Assembly (NCBI GenBank): GCA_020746835.1
Contig: JAGPNK010000026.1
Span: forward strand, 1-64,000
DNA: 64,000 nucleotides
Origin: Stachybotrys elegans
Lineage: Eukaryota; Ascomycota; Sordariomycetes; Hypocreales; Stachybotryaceae
Direction: 5' to 3'
The first letter of the stretch is position 1. Each line of letters starts with the position of its first letter. The translations under genes were made by a program, and so were the position numbers. The notes beneath the pieces are model-generated. The model saw nothing but the letters and a program-made list of their open reading frames with translations. It did no database searches and had not been told where the DNA came from. Positions 33,952-45,455 of this stretch are shown here, piece after piece.

Positions 33952-35068
33952 ATGTTCTCTCGCTCGTTTCTCACAACGCTCCTCTTGTCCTCATTGGTAG
34001 CGGCAAGGGTCGTCCCCGCATCCAATGGTTCCTGCACCAACCCGGTAGTCCGCAAGGAGTGGCGGGAGCTTACTGATGGCGAAAAGGCCGAGTACATCCG
34101 AGCCGCCGTATGTCTGCGGGGGCTGCCCAGTGAGAAATACGCCGAAATTGAGGCAGTCACCACGCGGATGGATGAATTGGTATGGACACATTCTACTCTG
34201 CAGCCTCAGATCCACTTTGTCGCCAATTTCCTGCCTTGGCACCGGTGGTATCTTCAACTGCATGAAGACCTTCTTCGCACAGAATGCGGCTTCAAGGGAA
34301 CGCAGCCATACTGGGATTGGAGCATCGATGCCGACGCTCAGAATATGCCCAACTCACCCATCTTCGACCCTGTGACCGGATTTGGCGGTGATGGCAAGCT
34401 CACCGGCAGCACGGTGCCAGGTTTCGGGCGTTGCGTGGTAGATGGTCCCTTTGCGAACACCAATCTCACCATTGCCATGGGATGGCCCGACATGAACGTC
34501 AGGGGCAATCGCCTACACTGCTTCACTCGCGAGTTCAACAGCGCCGAGGGATCAGACGAAAATGGAGTCACAATTATCGGTGATATGCAGGTTACTGCCT
34601 ACAATTCCAGAGTCATGAATACCATCTATGGCTTTGACAATTTCGAGGGCATGGTCATGATGCTCGAGGGACTGCCGCACGCACAGAGTAAGCCATAGGT
34701 TTGAGTTTATGAACATGTACTAATATTGTGCAGTCCACAGCGTCATCTTTGGTGACATGGGCCCCTCTACTTCGCCAAACGAACCTCTCTTCTTCCTCCA
34801 CCATGCCAACGTCGACCGAGCGTGGGCCAAGGTACGATTATTTTAGCGATACAAAACATACCTGGAGACTAATCCATCGCAGTGGCAAGGTCGTAACGCT
34901 ACGCGCCTGAGCGATTATTCTGGCTTCAACGACGCCGCTGAGACAGTGTCTGCCTCAATTGACGATGAGATGCCCATCCTTGAGCTTGGTGAGGTCCAGC
35001 CAATTGTCAAGGACTATATGGACACTCAGGCTGGTCCCTTGTGCTACACATACACGGATAGTACGTAA
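33952..35068 (+). CDS. secreted tyrosinase (type 3 copper protein)
   Basis: Three exons, 33952-34687, 34734-34831 and 34883-35068, give about 339 residues. A signal peptide (MFSRSFLTTLLLSSLVAARV) comes first. The CuA site is in THSTLQPQIHFVANFLPWHR; the CuB site in LPHAQIHSVIFGDMG and EPLFFLHHANVDRAWAKW. The length matches short secreted tyrosinases, without the large C-terminal blocking domain. It should oxidise phenols or diphenols, or tyrosine side chains, outside the cell or in the secretory path. Short tyrosinases also occur in ustiloxin-type peptide clusters, but no partner gene of such a cluster is present here. Confidence 0.92.
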
Positions 35069-35084
35069 GCAGAGGTGGCTGTAT

Positions 35085-35128
35085 GGCAAAGGCTACCCGC
35101 ACCACCGGTGGTGCAGGTAGCCTTTGCC
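35085..35128. terminator. 44-bp near-perfect palindrome just after the tyrosinase gene
   Basis: The arms GGCAAAGGCTACC... and ...GGTAGCCTTTGCC are 22 bp each and meet at ACCACC/GGTGGT with no loop. Only one pair (35098/35115) is mismatched. It begins 17 bp after the tyrosinase stop codon. It could form a long hairpin in the 3' untranslated region or a cruciform in DNA; the role as a terminator is a guess. Confidence 0.75.
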
Positions 35129-35991
35129 TCGCTGTATCCTTTGCAAATAATATAGACAAACAAATAGACTGCGCCATGCGAAGCCGCGGTGAGCCACAAC
35201 TGCAATCTCATAATGATAATAGTGTCTCGGTGCATGAATTTCTGGTTTAATACTGGACTGATAGTGATGCAGGGTTCGTCAGGGGCGTTCTCCGACGGCA
35301 TAACTGCTAATGACATCCTTATGTTCTGACGAACTCAGAACTCCTACTGGTGGATTGTTTTGGATAGAATCCTGTGACTTTTCAACCCAAGCCCTGCATT
35401 TCGAGTATTGAAGCTCTGAGGCTACATCAAATATATGCATAAAACTCAGCATTGTAATGATGAAAAGATGTATGCAGTCCGAGGTGGAAGAAACAGCAGT
35501 AAGAAGGGACTATAGAGCCATTACAATAAGGGTATTGGCAGCTTTATACAATATGGCTTACAGATGGTAGAACGGTTAGGTATATAGGTTGTGTCTGACA
35601 ATGACCTTTTTACATGATTCGGCGAACACGACCGACTCTATGCCCAAACGGGTCTTCCCCTGCGTTGCACGGTTTGTCGAACTTTCCTATTGTGGTTTCC
35701 CGTATAACCAGGCGGCATCGTCAACTATGACAACCCATTGCGGCACGTGAACTGCCGAGTTATTCCCTGTCTTACCCCATGGTGGACCTAGACTGTTGCG
35801 GAAGCCACCAATGAAGATGTAGGGTGAATACGATGTTGCATCATGTGCTGGTCATACCTGGCAGCTCGTATTGAGTTCGCTTCTTGACATATCCGACGCC
35901 ACAGTGTTGATAAATAGCTGAACGAAGCACGTTCAACAACTTAACTCTTCACTTCACACCAGCGATTTTACAAACAAGCACAACTCGCAAC
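35129..35991. other. intergenic, 0.86 kb
   Basis: No gene is seen. The end carries the promoter of the next secreted-protein gene. Confidence 0.45.
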
Positions 35992-36705
35992 ATGATCTCC
36001 TCTCTTCTGCCGATAAGCCTCTTGGCGGGGTTGGCCGCTGCCAGCCCTCTTGCCGCCCGTCAAGTTGTGCCCAATTACCCGCCAACCTCGACGTCCAAGG
36101 GCTTCCATTTGGTTGTCAATGTCACCGATCCTAGCCTTGATTTCGAGCCACCTATCAATAACTTTTACGTCAGCAGCATACATGTTGGCGCTGGGCAGAA
36201 TCTCGTTGGAGTTTCGGCTGAGCCAGGTCGGATCTTCTATCAGAACGGAACCATTGAAGAAGTTCAATTTGCCCAATCCACCGTCATTTCCGACGGAGGC
36301 ACTCCGCCTGCTCCCTATGGTTTCTCTCTGCAGCCCGACGCAGGCTCCGAGGTTGTGTCCACTGCTCGACTCGATGGCGGCGCCGGGACACCTGGGGTAG
36401 TCCTATCTCGATTCCCAGAGCCATATCGGTTCCTCCTTCCAGGCACTTACCTGGCATGCAACGAGAGCATCGAATACTATCAGGGTCAAAACTTTGTCAT
36501 TATCAAGCAAGCCGACGTTACCGTTGACGAGGATGGCACCATCAACTACAACGTTCCGGATAACTGCATCGCCGTCCGACTCCTTCCCGAATGCACCGAG
36601 CTGAATGAGCTGCCCAGTGATGCGTTTTCTAGCCACGAGTTTGCCGCCAACTCTCAGTGCTATGAGGATGTCTCGGCGCTTGTCTGGAGTGACTATGGTC
36701 CTTAG
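35992..36705 (+). CDS. secreted fungal protein, DUF7907-like
   Basis: A single exon of 237 residues. The signal peptide MISSLLPISLLAGLAAASPL is followed by a likely beta-rich domain (STSKGFHLVVNVTDPS, INNFYVSSIHVGAG, PGRIFYQNGT). Five Cys are in the second half (TYLACNES, DNCIAV, LLPECTEL, NSQCYED) and there are several N-glycosylation sequons. From memory the first part resembles the fungal DUF7907 family; no function is known for it. Confidence 0.8.
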   Translation: MISSLLPISLLAGLAAASPLAARQVVPNYPPTSTSKGFHLVVNVTDPSLDFEPPINNFYVSSIHVGAGQNLVGVSAEPGRIFYQNGTIEEVQFAQSTVISDGGTPPAPYGFSLQPDAGSEVVSTARLDGGAGTPGVVLSRFPEPYRFLLPGTYLACNESIEYYQGQNFVIIKQADVTVDEDGTINYNVPDNCIAVRLLPECTELNELPSDAFSSHEFAANSQCYEDVSALVWSDYGP

Positions 36706-39700
36706 AAGCGGACAATGAGGGCTATGTGATGGCCACCATCTTTGCACATGACAATGGTTCAAGCAATGGTCAACAGAAGCAAGGACATTTGAACATATCT
36801 TTCTATATGGCGAGCGATTAAATTGGTGGTTGTGTAATTTAGTCTTAAATAATCCGGAGAATCGTATTAATGATTCTGCAAATCACAAACTCACACCTCT
36901 CAATATTTCGTAATGCATCTACCGTTCATCCAGGGAAGTTAGTTTTGAAGCTTAAAGATAATAAGTCAGCCATAGTTCTAGGATGGGTGTACAGAACGTT
37001 GACTGACTAGTAGTTACCTGGGTGTATAGGTTAAGTGCTAGGAACATTCAGTCTAAGAGATTGCTCCTCATCTCTTACGCAGTCAAAGTCTCTCTGCCGT
37101 TCATTGCATAGAAATAGATTACTCGGCAATGGAGCATATAAGATGATGGAAGTGGCATTCTTTATAGACTAAACAATTTAGGTGTTTTGCAAGTTTAGGT
37201 ATCTTATGTTAGTGCGTGAGCTCACTCCTATGAAGTAACTGGCTTTAGAAGTAGATGATAGTCCACGTTCAAACAGTAGGAGCTACTTTATGCCAACGCC
37301 AATTTGTGAAAGGATTATCGGGAAATTCTTGATTCTCTATATGGACTGCTGAAGCATTGCGAGCATGGTGAGTAAATTTACTTCATATATCAACTCTCCA
37401 TGGGGGCGCTGACATCTGGTGAAATTGAGCGGCTTCCCTTACGCCTCAATGCGGTTCGCCAGCTAGGCAGCTACGGGCAGATCAAGGATTGTGTGACAGA
37501 CTTGGCTGTTTCTTGGCAAGGCACCCTCTGGCTTGGGCATGATATGGAAATTGCAGGGGAAAAGGCTGGGCAACACGCCCCATATCGATGCCAATGCGAG
37601 TCAACGGCATCCGACCCCACTGGGTCCTGTTTCGATGTCTGGTCGCATTGTTTTTCTTGGCTTTTGCCTGCAAAGGCATGCGATCGGATATCATGTTCGC
37701 ATCTGCCAACAACCTGAGAGATATCGATAGCGAAAGGGGGTATATCACAGTAAAATATGGCATGGGAAAATCCGCGCGTGTCCAAGTCTGGCTCGGGTCC
37801 GAAAGGACTGTCTCCGAATCCAGACGGGAAATTGATCCCCTTATGCGGACACTGATAGCAGAATCAGGTAGAGATGTGACCCGAATATTGAGGTATCAGA
37901 TGCTCGGATCGTATCAAATAGGGGGGCAATGATTCCGAGAGGGCAGTGACTGCCAACACTCAGATAAGAGATGGGCCAAGCCCATCTTTAACCGAGTGCC
38001 AAGAGATGTGATTGCTACCGCCAGTTTAATTGCTCGTGGCGAGAAGATGCTGAGCCAGTCTGCTGCTATCTTCTCATGGATCGTATCAGTATTGTATTTG
38101 GGTAGGATCGCAAAACCGTGCTTTCTACTGAAATGGATCGCAAAAACTTAGCCTTGACACCCGTAGTACGCTGTAGTTGCTTGAGAAAAGCAAAGGGATT
38201 GGTGGGGATGGAGTAAGGCTGGTCGGCCAGTGCCACAACCGTACAACCGTGGATACTGCCCAGACCCGATGCGTTAGGCTTCGGACCGCAAGGCTGGGCG
38301 TCAGACGGAGAGATACGGTTCGAGGCCCACTGATGACAGATGCAGGTTGATAATTCGGATAACGAGACGCGCCACTCATGGGAAGATCCGTAGGCCATCA
38401 CGCCAACAACGGTCTATGCTTTGCGAGGAAATGTCACGGAATCATCACGTCACTTGGAGCGCTCGAGCCTCATTCAACAATATCTCATTCAACACTGCAC
38501 TGTAGTTTTGCTGCCTGAACCCCTTCTTCTATTATTCCTTTCACCTTCCTTTCTCCTCTCCCTTTCTTCTTCTTCTTCTCTTTTTGACCGAACGATGCTG
38601 GTAATTCCGACGCTATGCGCCTCCCGGGTAGAGGGTAGATCTCGCCGCTCGGTCTCGCCTGCAACGCACCTGAAGCAGGGATGCCTATTCGGTTCTAGCT
38701 AATTTCGCTTCGGCTTTGCCCGGACTGTAGGTCGACGGGGTTAAGAAGCAATCCCTGCCGTGCCAGCCTGCACCAGTTATCCGGGACCGTATCCAACATG
38801 CAACATGAACAGGAACATGCGAGCAGCATGGGTATGGGAAGCGGGACGTCCATGCCCTACTATGTACTCCGTACGGAGTAGGTTGGGAATAAAGTAAGGT
38901 TTCGCACCTTGTCGACATAATTTGCCTGGTATCCACGACGCGGTTATTTAGACTGTCTTCTCCACAGCTCGATCCTTCGACTTGGGGGCGTCTCGGATCG
39001 CGATAAGGGCGCTAACACCGGAAAGGGGAGGAAGGCCGGGCTACACGATGCTGGCGATGGTCTGGATCAACGACGATTCGCCTCAAGCATGAATGGTTGG
39101 TTCCTTTGTATGCGACAGGGAGTCTTGGCTACGAAAGGCTTGGCTGTTGCTTATCTCTGTGGCGGCCCACGAAGCAGGGGGAGAGTTCCTCCGTCCCTCG
39201 GCTATTAATGTCTTTTTGCGAGCCGGGCCCCCTGACGTGCTGTCGTGTCGCGTGTTCGTGGCACCGTGGCACCGCCCGTGGAGAGGAGAAAAAGAAGGAA
39301 AAGAAGCAGAGGAAGAAGGCGAAGAAGGCGGGGAAATTACCAACGTGGAGTCTCTATCAGGCCTCATGCAGCCAAGCAATGCCATGGCGCCGTGGCGCCA
39401 AGCTTACCCGACCCTGGCCATGGTAGGGTCATCGCATGACCCCGACAACGCGCATGCGCCCAGGTTGTGTGGGTGTCCCAAGGGTGTCCATAGGCCGCCC
39501 ATGGGCCACCCGCGAGTGTGAGTCTAAATGTTGCTTAGGAGCTGAAGCACTCCTAGTCACCAACCTTGCCTTACCCAGAAGGTTGAAAACTTGGGCGGTG
39601 GGGCCTGTGCCGCGTCGACACTCGGCGCCATGAGCCTGTTTGGACATGCTCCAGTCGAGGTCTTGTTCCTTTGTCTCTTGGCAGTCCTCAGAAGCACCGC

Positions 39701-40103
39701 CAAGAGCCCATTATTGCCAAGACAACAGCCAATAGATAAGACGTAAGCCAAAGATATCACAGAATCGCTCGCTTCCTCCTCGGATCTATGCCGCTATCTG
39801 AAATGAGCGACCTGGCACCTGCTTGATTTGTATCCCTTGGCGTAGCCTGTATCTCACCATTGCTTCTCGCCGCCCTTGGCGGATGCACTTCTGCGTCTTG
39901 GCCTTGCTTGGCGACCGTCCTCCACTCGTGTGGCGACCCCGTCAGCGCATGCATACAAAGGCCATCCTCCGCTCGTTCTTTTTCTTCTAGTTCTCCTCAC
40001 CCGTCTCCTCAGAGGTAGTATCAGACCCATCGGTCGTCCAATTTGTCGGGTTTCTTCCTCACGTCTCAACCTCAAGACCCTTCATCCACCGCCCAAGTCC
40101 AAC
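36706..40103. other. intergenic, 3.4 kb
   Basis: The left part is AT-rich; the right part (38.4-40.1 kb) is GC-richer with long pyrimidine tracts (38530-38585) and probably includes the distal promoter of the permease gene. It holds a 16-bp palindrome at 38865. Open frames of up to 142 codons occur, but none has motifs. A B-box-like GGTTCGAGGCC near 38312 has no A-box partner. Confidence 0.45.
38865..38880. repeat. 16-bp perfect palindrome TACTCCGTACGGAGTA
   Basis: A perfect inverted repeat centred on GTAC. The half-site TACGGAGTA also occurs near 43108 (ACTTTACGGAGTACTT). Such short TACTCCGT palindromes are common in ascomycete intergenic DNA and are often attached to small dispersed elements; no role can be assigned here. 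Confidence 0.8.
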
Positions 40104-41977
40104 ATGTCGGTAAAGGAGGCTGGCATTGCCAGCACCATGGAGCCTGCCGGCTCCGGGTCTGAGAAGTACACAGACGTCGCCGTTGGCGAGCACAGCGGCC
40201 GTACTGATCTCCGAGACGATGACTTCATGACCCGTAACGGTCTGAACCTCAACTCGTTCCGTCGCCGTATGCTGGCCCCGGCTCTCAGATCTTTGCTATG
40301 CCCGCTAACAAGATGCAGGTAACTTTGGCACCGATGTCAAGCTCGACCAGACCATGAAGCCTCGCCACCTGAACATGATTGCCATTGGTGGTTCCATTGG
40401 TGCTGGTTTCTTCGTCGGATCCGGTTCCGCCCTGACCCGTGGTGGCCCCGCCTCTCTCCTCATCTGCTTCAGTATCGCTGGTGTTATGATCTTCAACGTC
40501 GTCCATGCTCTCGGCGAGCTCGCTGTTATGTACCCGGTCTCTGGTGGTTTCTATACCTACTCTACCCGCTTTGTCGATCCTTCTTGGGGTTTTGCTATGG
40601 GTTGGAACTATGTGAGTAGCGAGAAAGGCAAACTATAGGCTCGGGCTAACAATACGCAGGTCTTCCAGTGGCTCATTGTGTTGCCGTTCGAACTCGTCGT
40701 CTGTTCATTTACTGTCAGCTACTGGGATGACCAAACGTCAGGCGCGGTATGGATCACGCTCTTCTGGGTTGTCATTATCGTCGTCAACATCTTCGGTACC
40801 CTGGGATACGCCGAGGAAGAGTTCTGGAGCTCCTGCTTCAAGCTCGCAGCCGTCGTCATCTTCATGATTATTGCTGTCATCCTCATCTGCGGTGGTGGTC
40901 CATCGGGCGGCCAATACGACTCGTACTGGGGCGCCCGTCTTTGGTACGAGCCCGGCGCTTTCCAGAATGGCTTCCCCGGCTTCTGCTCTGTCTTCGTTAC
41001 TGCTGCCTTCTCCTACGCTGGCTCCGAGCTTGTTGGTCTGGCTGCTGCCGAGGCCAAGAACCCGGCCGAGGCCCTTCCTAGCGCTATCAAGCAGGTTTTC
41101 TGGCGAATTACCCTCTTCTACGTTCTGGGTCTTACCCTCGTTGGTCTCCTCGTCAGCTCCACTGACACGAACCTCCTGAACTCGAACAACCCCTACGCCG
41201 ATGGTGTTTCCCCCTTCGTGCTCGCTGGTCAGTACGCTGGTCTGGAAGGATACAACCACTTCATGAACCTGGTCATTTGCGTGTCAGTCGTCTCCATCGG
41301 TGTCTCTTGCGTCTACGGTGGTTCGCGTACCCTCACCGCCCTCGCTGAGCAGGGCTATGCTCCTGGCTTCTTCACCTACATCGACAAGGCTGGACGCCCC
41401 CTGTGGTCTGTTCTCTTCCACATTGCCTTTGGTCCTCTGGCCTACGTTTCTCTCGCCACTGGCGGTATGGTCGTCTTTGACTGGCTTCTCTCCCTGTCTG
41501 GTCTGTCTTCGCTCTTTACTTGGGCTTCCATCTGCTTGGTACGTATCATTCTTAATTGCCCGCCTCACCAGCCATCTAACACTTGTCTAGTGCCATATTC
41601 GTTTCCGTGCTGCCTGGAAGGCCCAGGGCCGCAGCCTGGACGAGATTCCTTTCAAGGCCGTTGGTGGTGTCTTCGGCTCCTACATGGGTTTCGGACTTTG
41701 CGTCCTTATCCTGGCTGCTCAGTGCTACTACGCCGCCGTCCCCCCTGCCGGTGGCGAGAACAGCGCCGAGCGCGTCCTGCAGAACATTCTTACCATTCCC
41801 GTGGTTCTTGTTTTCTGGATTGTCGGCTTCTTCTGGAAGCGTCCCCAGTTCCTGAGCGTTGACAAGATCGACCTCGACACTGGCCTTCGTCAGCATGACT
41901 GGGATGCTATCAACGCCTACCGCGCCCAGGTCGCCACCTGGCCCAAGTGGAAGCAGATCCTGAACAAGTGGTGGTAA
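40104..41977 (+). CDS. amino acid permease (APC/YAT family)
   Basis: Four exons: 40104-40266, 40319-40611, 40660-41538 and 41591-41977, giving 573 residues. The N-terminal 75 residues are hydrophilic and cytosolic. The YAT signature follows (LKPRHLNMIAIGGSIGAG style: MKPRHLNMIAIGGSIGAGFF, then GPASLLICFSIAGVMIF and LGELAVMYPVSGGFYTY). About 12 membrane segments can be counted, with the conserved GFCSVFVTAAFSYAGSELVG and SCVYGGSRTLTALAEQGYAP stretches. It imports amino acids by proton symport at the plasma membrane. Strong codon bias (C-ending codons) suggests high expression. The substrate range cannot be told. Confidence 0.95.
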
Positions 41978-43650
41978 ACAGGCTCTGCTCGGCTGGGCAA
42001 CCTGCTTAAGCATTGCTGGAATACCATTTGTCTGGAATGCCCATGTAGATGGCTTGACCATCTTAGAACCTTAATATAATCGTTGTGGTGTGAGATAGTT
42101 CGCTATTCTCGTCGCCGTGCAATGTACCATCATATTCTCAAATCTCTACATACTTGCCCTCGGCGTTTTCCGTCCCCGCGTAAGATTGCCGCAGACAGTC
42201 CCTGTCTTAATACACCGATAATTTCCCCGCCCCCTATTCCATGCATTGAGGTGGGGCTTAATTTGTGTGTGCAAGGAAAATGATCCTCCGTCAGCGAAAT
42301 GAGTCTCGCTCAAGGATCCTGAAGGGTCTGGATTACTCATGCTTCTCGTATCTCAATTTTGCATCCCTTTGATGGCATACAGAAGAGAACATCATGTTGT
42401 GAATGTGAATGATAAGCAGATCGAATGCAATGCCATCTATTGGTGAGTGATGGCAACGTTTGGCCCCTGAAAGCATGGCATGTTGATCCGCAGCTGGATC
42501 ATCCCTGCCATAGCACCCCAGCTCTGCTCGGGATTACAGTGCTGTTGACCTTCTGTAGGGTAGGCGAACCATTACGATGCGGTATGGAATGATGATCAAG
42601 GCTGCAAATCGCGTCTTCTTCCCGATCAAGCTGGCCATCCGTATTTGCAGGTCTACAGAAACTTTACGTACTGGGGTGTTATTATGCTAGTAAATACATA
42701 TCTTTTGAATTGAAGAGCTACCGCAGATTCGAAGCACAACAAGCTCTGACTGAGAACCGCCGTAATAATGACCTACGAGAGACACTGACTATGCCGCCCC
42801 GACACTTGCGACACGGTGACACTCATTTCACGAGTAATCATGAATGCCGCCGTTTATAAACCAAAGTAGGCCGTGAAGTTCTGTAAACCATGGGTTACTT
42901 GAATAATATAGGTGAGTAGAACATGTATGCTAAAGAATGCCTTTGTCCCTCTGACAGCGCGAAGCGAGGGATTTCGCCGACCCATAGCACCCCTGTAGTA
43001 GTACAGTACGGTAGTCTACATATGTCACATGGTAGATGTAGTGTATGCAGCTGTACTAGTATGTACCTGGTTATCACAAGGAGTATGGTGTCTCTTTTCT
43101 GTTACTTTACGGAGTACTTGGTAAACATTGCAGTCCGCCATACAATTCATGCCTGTAGTCGGAGTCATGATCATCTTCTCTAAATAAGACACGTTCTTTA
43201 GCTCTAGGCTATGTTCGGTTGCAATGGCACAGCCTAACAGTTCCGCAACTTCTCTAGTCATGCAGATGAATCGGTCTAGATCAAGGACCCAGGAAGAGAT
43301 CAGATGCCCTTCAATCATCGTCAGATGCAACGAGGACCTCCCTGATAAGAATCATTGCGCCGTCTGACTACAAGGATGCTGGGTGGAGTGGGCATCACCA
43401 ATCATGCCATGGGCGCTGTCGTAGGCCAAGAAACCCCCGCTCGATAACATCTTGGCATCATGTCTAGAAGCTTTACTCCCCATGGGGTAGCAGGGTGCCA
43501 AGAGACGTTCGGGGTATCTTGCAAAGAAGAGAGGAGGAGGTGTAATCGTGATGGCTATAAAAGCCAGCCCACGTCAAGTCGACGGTCGTACATCTCTCTC
43601 TTCTACCTCACGACCATCACGCAGCCAGAGAAACAGACCGCACTTTCACC
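41978..43650. other. intergenic, 1.7 kb
   Basis: No gene is seen; frames of up to about 100 codons lack motifs. A TATA box (TATAAAA at 43556-43562) lies 90 bp before the MFS start codon, within the promoter of the permease that follows. Confidence 0.5.
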
Positions 43651-45311
43651 ATGTCCAACACAAAGCCAGATGTGGCCCCCGACCAAGGCAATGCTATTAC
43701 CACAGAGCACCATGAGCAGTTCGGAGGGGCTGTGCTCGGCAAGATGCCCCAAGTTGAGCAGGTGGACAAGTTTGGATCACACAAGAAGACGGACGTCCAT
43801 GAGATTGCGCTGGTGAAAAAGCTCGACTGGTACATGCTGGCGAGTACTTCTCCCTGCAACTACATGTCCCTGACTGACATTCTGCAGCCTATTTTGTGGT
43901 TAATGTATCTGTTCAACTACCTCGATCGCAATGCCATTGTCAACGCTAGACTCAATAGCCTGGAGGAAGATCTTGGTCTGGTTGGCACACAGTTCAACAC
44001 ATGCGTGTCGATTCTTTTTGTTGGGTAAGTGGCCGACGAGAGCCAGGCATCGCACCGCTCACGCTGTCTAGGTACATTGCCTTTCAGATACCATCTAACA
44101 TGCTCCTCAACCGTGTTCGACCTTCTTGGTATATGGCGGGATTCTGTCTTGCCTGGTCCGTCGTCAGTCTCCTCACCTATATGGCGAATAGCTACTCGAC
44201 CATGATTGTTTGTCGTCTGCTGCTAGGCATCACGGAAGCTCCGGTATGTAAAGGCCATGGCTTGATGTGCAAATATTGACCTCGTCAGTTTTACCCCGGA
44301 GCTTTGTACTTGATCTCCATGTTTTACACCCGCAACGAGATTGCAACACGCATGTCCTTGTTCTTTACTGCCAATATGCTTGCCAGCTCCTTCTCGCCCT
44401 TGATTGCTGCCGGGGTATTTGCTAGGCTGGATGGAGCCAGAGGTCTGGCCGGCTGGCGATGGTAATTGTCTCGAACTTTATCTGCTAGGAAGATGACTGA
44501 CGTCCCTTGCAGGCTATTCATCATTCAAGGGGCCCTCTCTATTCTAACAGCAATTGTGGCCTTTTATTTTCTTCCTGACCACCCTCTGCAGACCAGGTGG
44601 CTTACCCCCGAGCAGCGGCAGCTTGCACACAACCGGATATACGCAGATACGACTGATAGGCGCGAAGCCACCAGTGTCACCAAAGGCCTGCGGGAGTCTG
44701 TGTCTGACTGGCGGACCTGGGCGTTGGTTGCTGCGTACAACTTCCACCTGTGCTCCATCAGTTTCCAGAACTTCCTTCCCACCGTTGTCCAGACCCTCGG
44801 CTTTGACACCACCATCACACTGACTCTGGTGGCCCCTCCATATATACTCGCCGCAATCCTAGGAGTTGCTATGGCCTGGACATCCGGGCGGTGGAATGAG
44901 CGGACCTGGCACATTACAGTCTGCAAAGGCATTGCAATCTGCGGCTTCATCGTATCCGTCACGAGCCTGAATGTTGCAGCCCGCTATTTCTCCATCTTTC
45001 TGTTTGTGGGATTCTCGTTTGGTATCAACAACATCCTGCTCGGCTGGGTCTCGGCGACCCTTGGTCAAACCGACGAGAAGAAGGCCGTGTCCCTGGCTAT
45101 AGCCAACAGCCTAGGAAACTGCGCTTCCATCTACATGCCCTATCTGTGGCCCAGATCAGACGGCCCACGATATCTCCCCGCCTGGATCGCCAGTCTCTGC
45201 TTCTCTGGAGGCGTGGTTGTCATTACTTGGTTCCTGCGTACCATGCTAAAGAGGAATAACGCGAGGAAGAAGGCCCAGAACCCCAACGAGACCAACTTTT
45301 ATGTTTATTGA
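43651..45311 (+). CDS. MFS permease, Dal5/allantoate (ACS) type
   Basis: Five exons: 43651-43839, 43888-44024, 44072-44243, 44289-44461 and 44513-45311, giving 489 residues with 12 membrane segments. Family landmarks include LDWYML-PILWLMYLFNYLDRNAI at the first membrane segment, ITEAPFYPGALYLISMFYTR and FSFGINNILLGWVSATLGQ. The first intron (43840-43887) begins with GC (GCGAGT) and is a multiple of three without stops, so an unspliced frame also exists; the family alignment needs it removed. The family imports allantoate, ureidosuccinate, vitamins or small peptides. Its neighbours, an amidase and a PuuE-like hydrolase, point to a nitrogen compound. Confidence 0.92.
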
Positions 45312-45455
45312 GCCTTCTAATCACGGCCTTCAATGAACATGTTCGATGCACTCGCCGTATGCTTTCACAAAGTCATCGCCTCTCTTTCCGAGTCAGAATG
45401 CAAGTAGATATTTTTAGGACAGGCGGTAGATTATCCACGACAAGCAATTGCATAT

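Noticed and set aside
27933..35068. A ustiloxin-like ribosomal peptide cluster (secreted Kex2-site protein plus tyrosinase)
   Set aside because: The secreted protein has no repeated core peptides between its dibasic sites, and no UstYa-type (DUF3328) oxidase with the HxxHC pair is present.
38305..38335. A tRNA gene (GGTTCGAGGCC resembles a B box)
   Set aside because: No A box, acceptor stem or anticodon arm can be folded around it.
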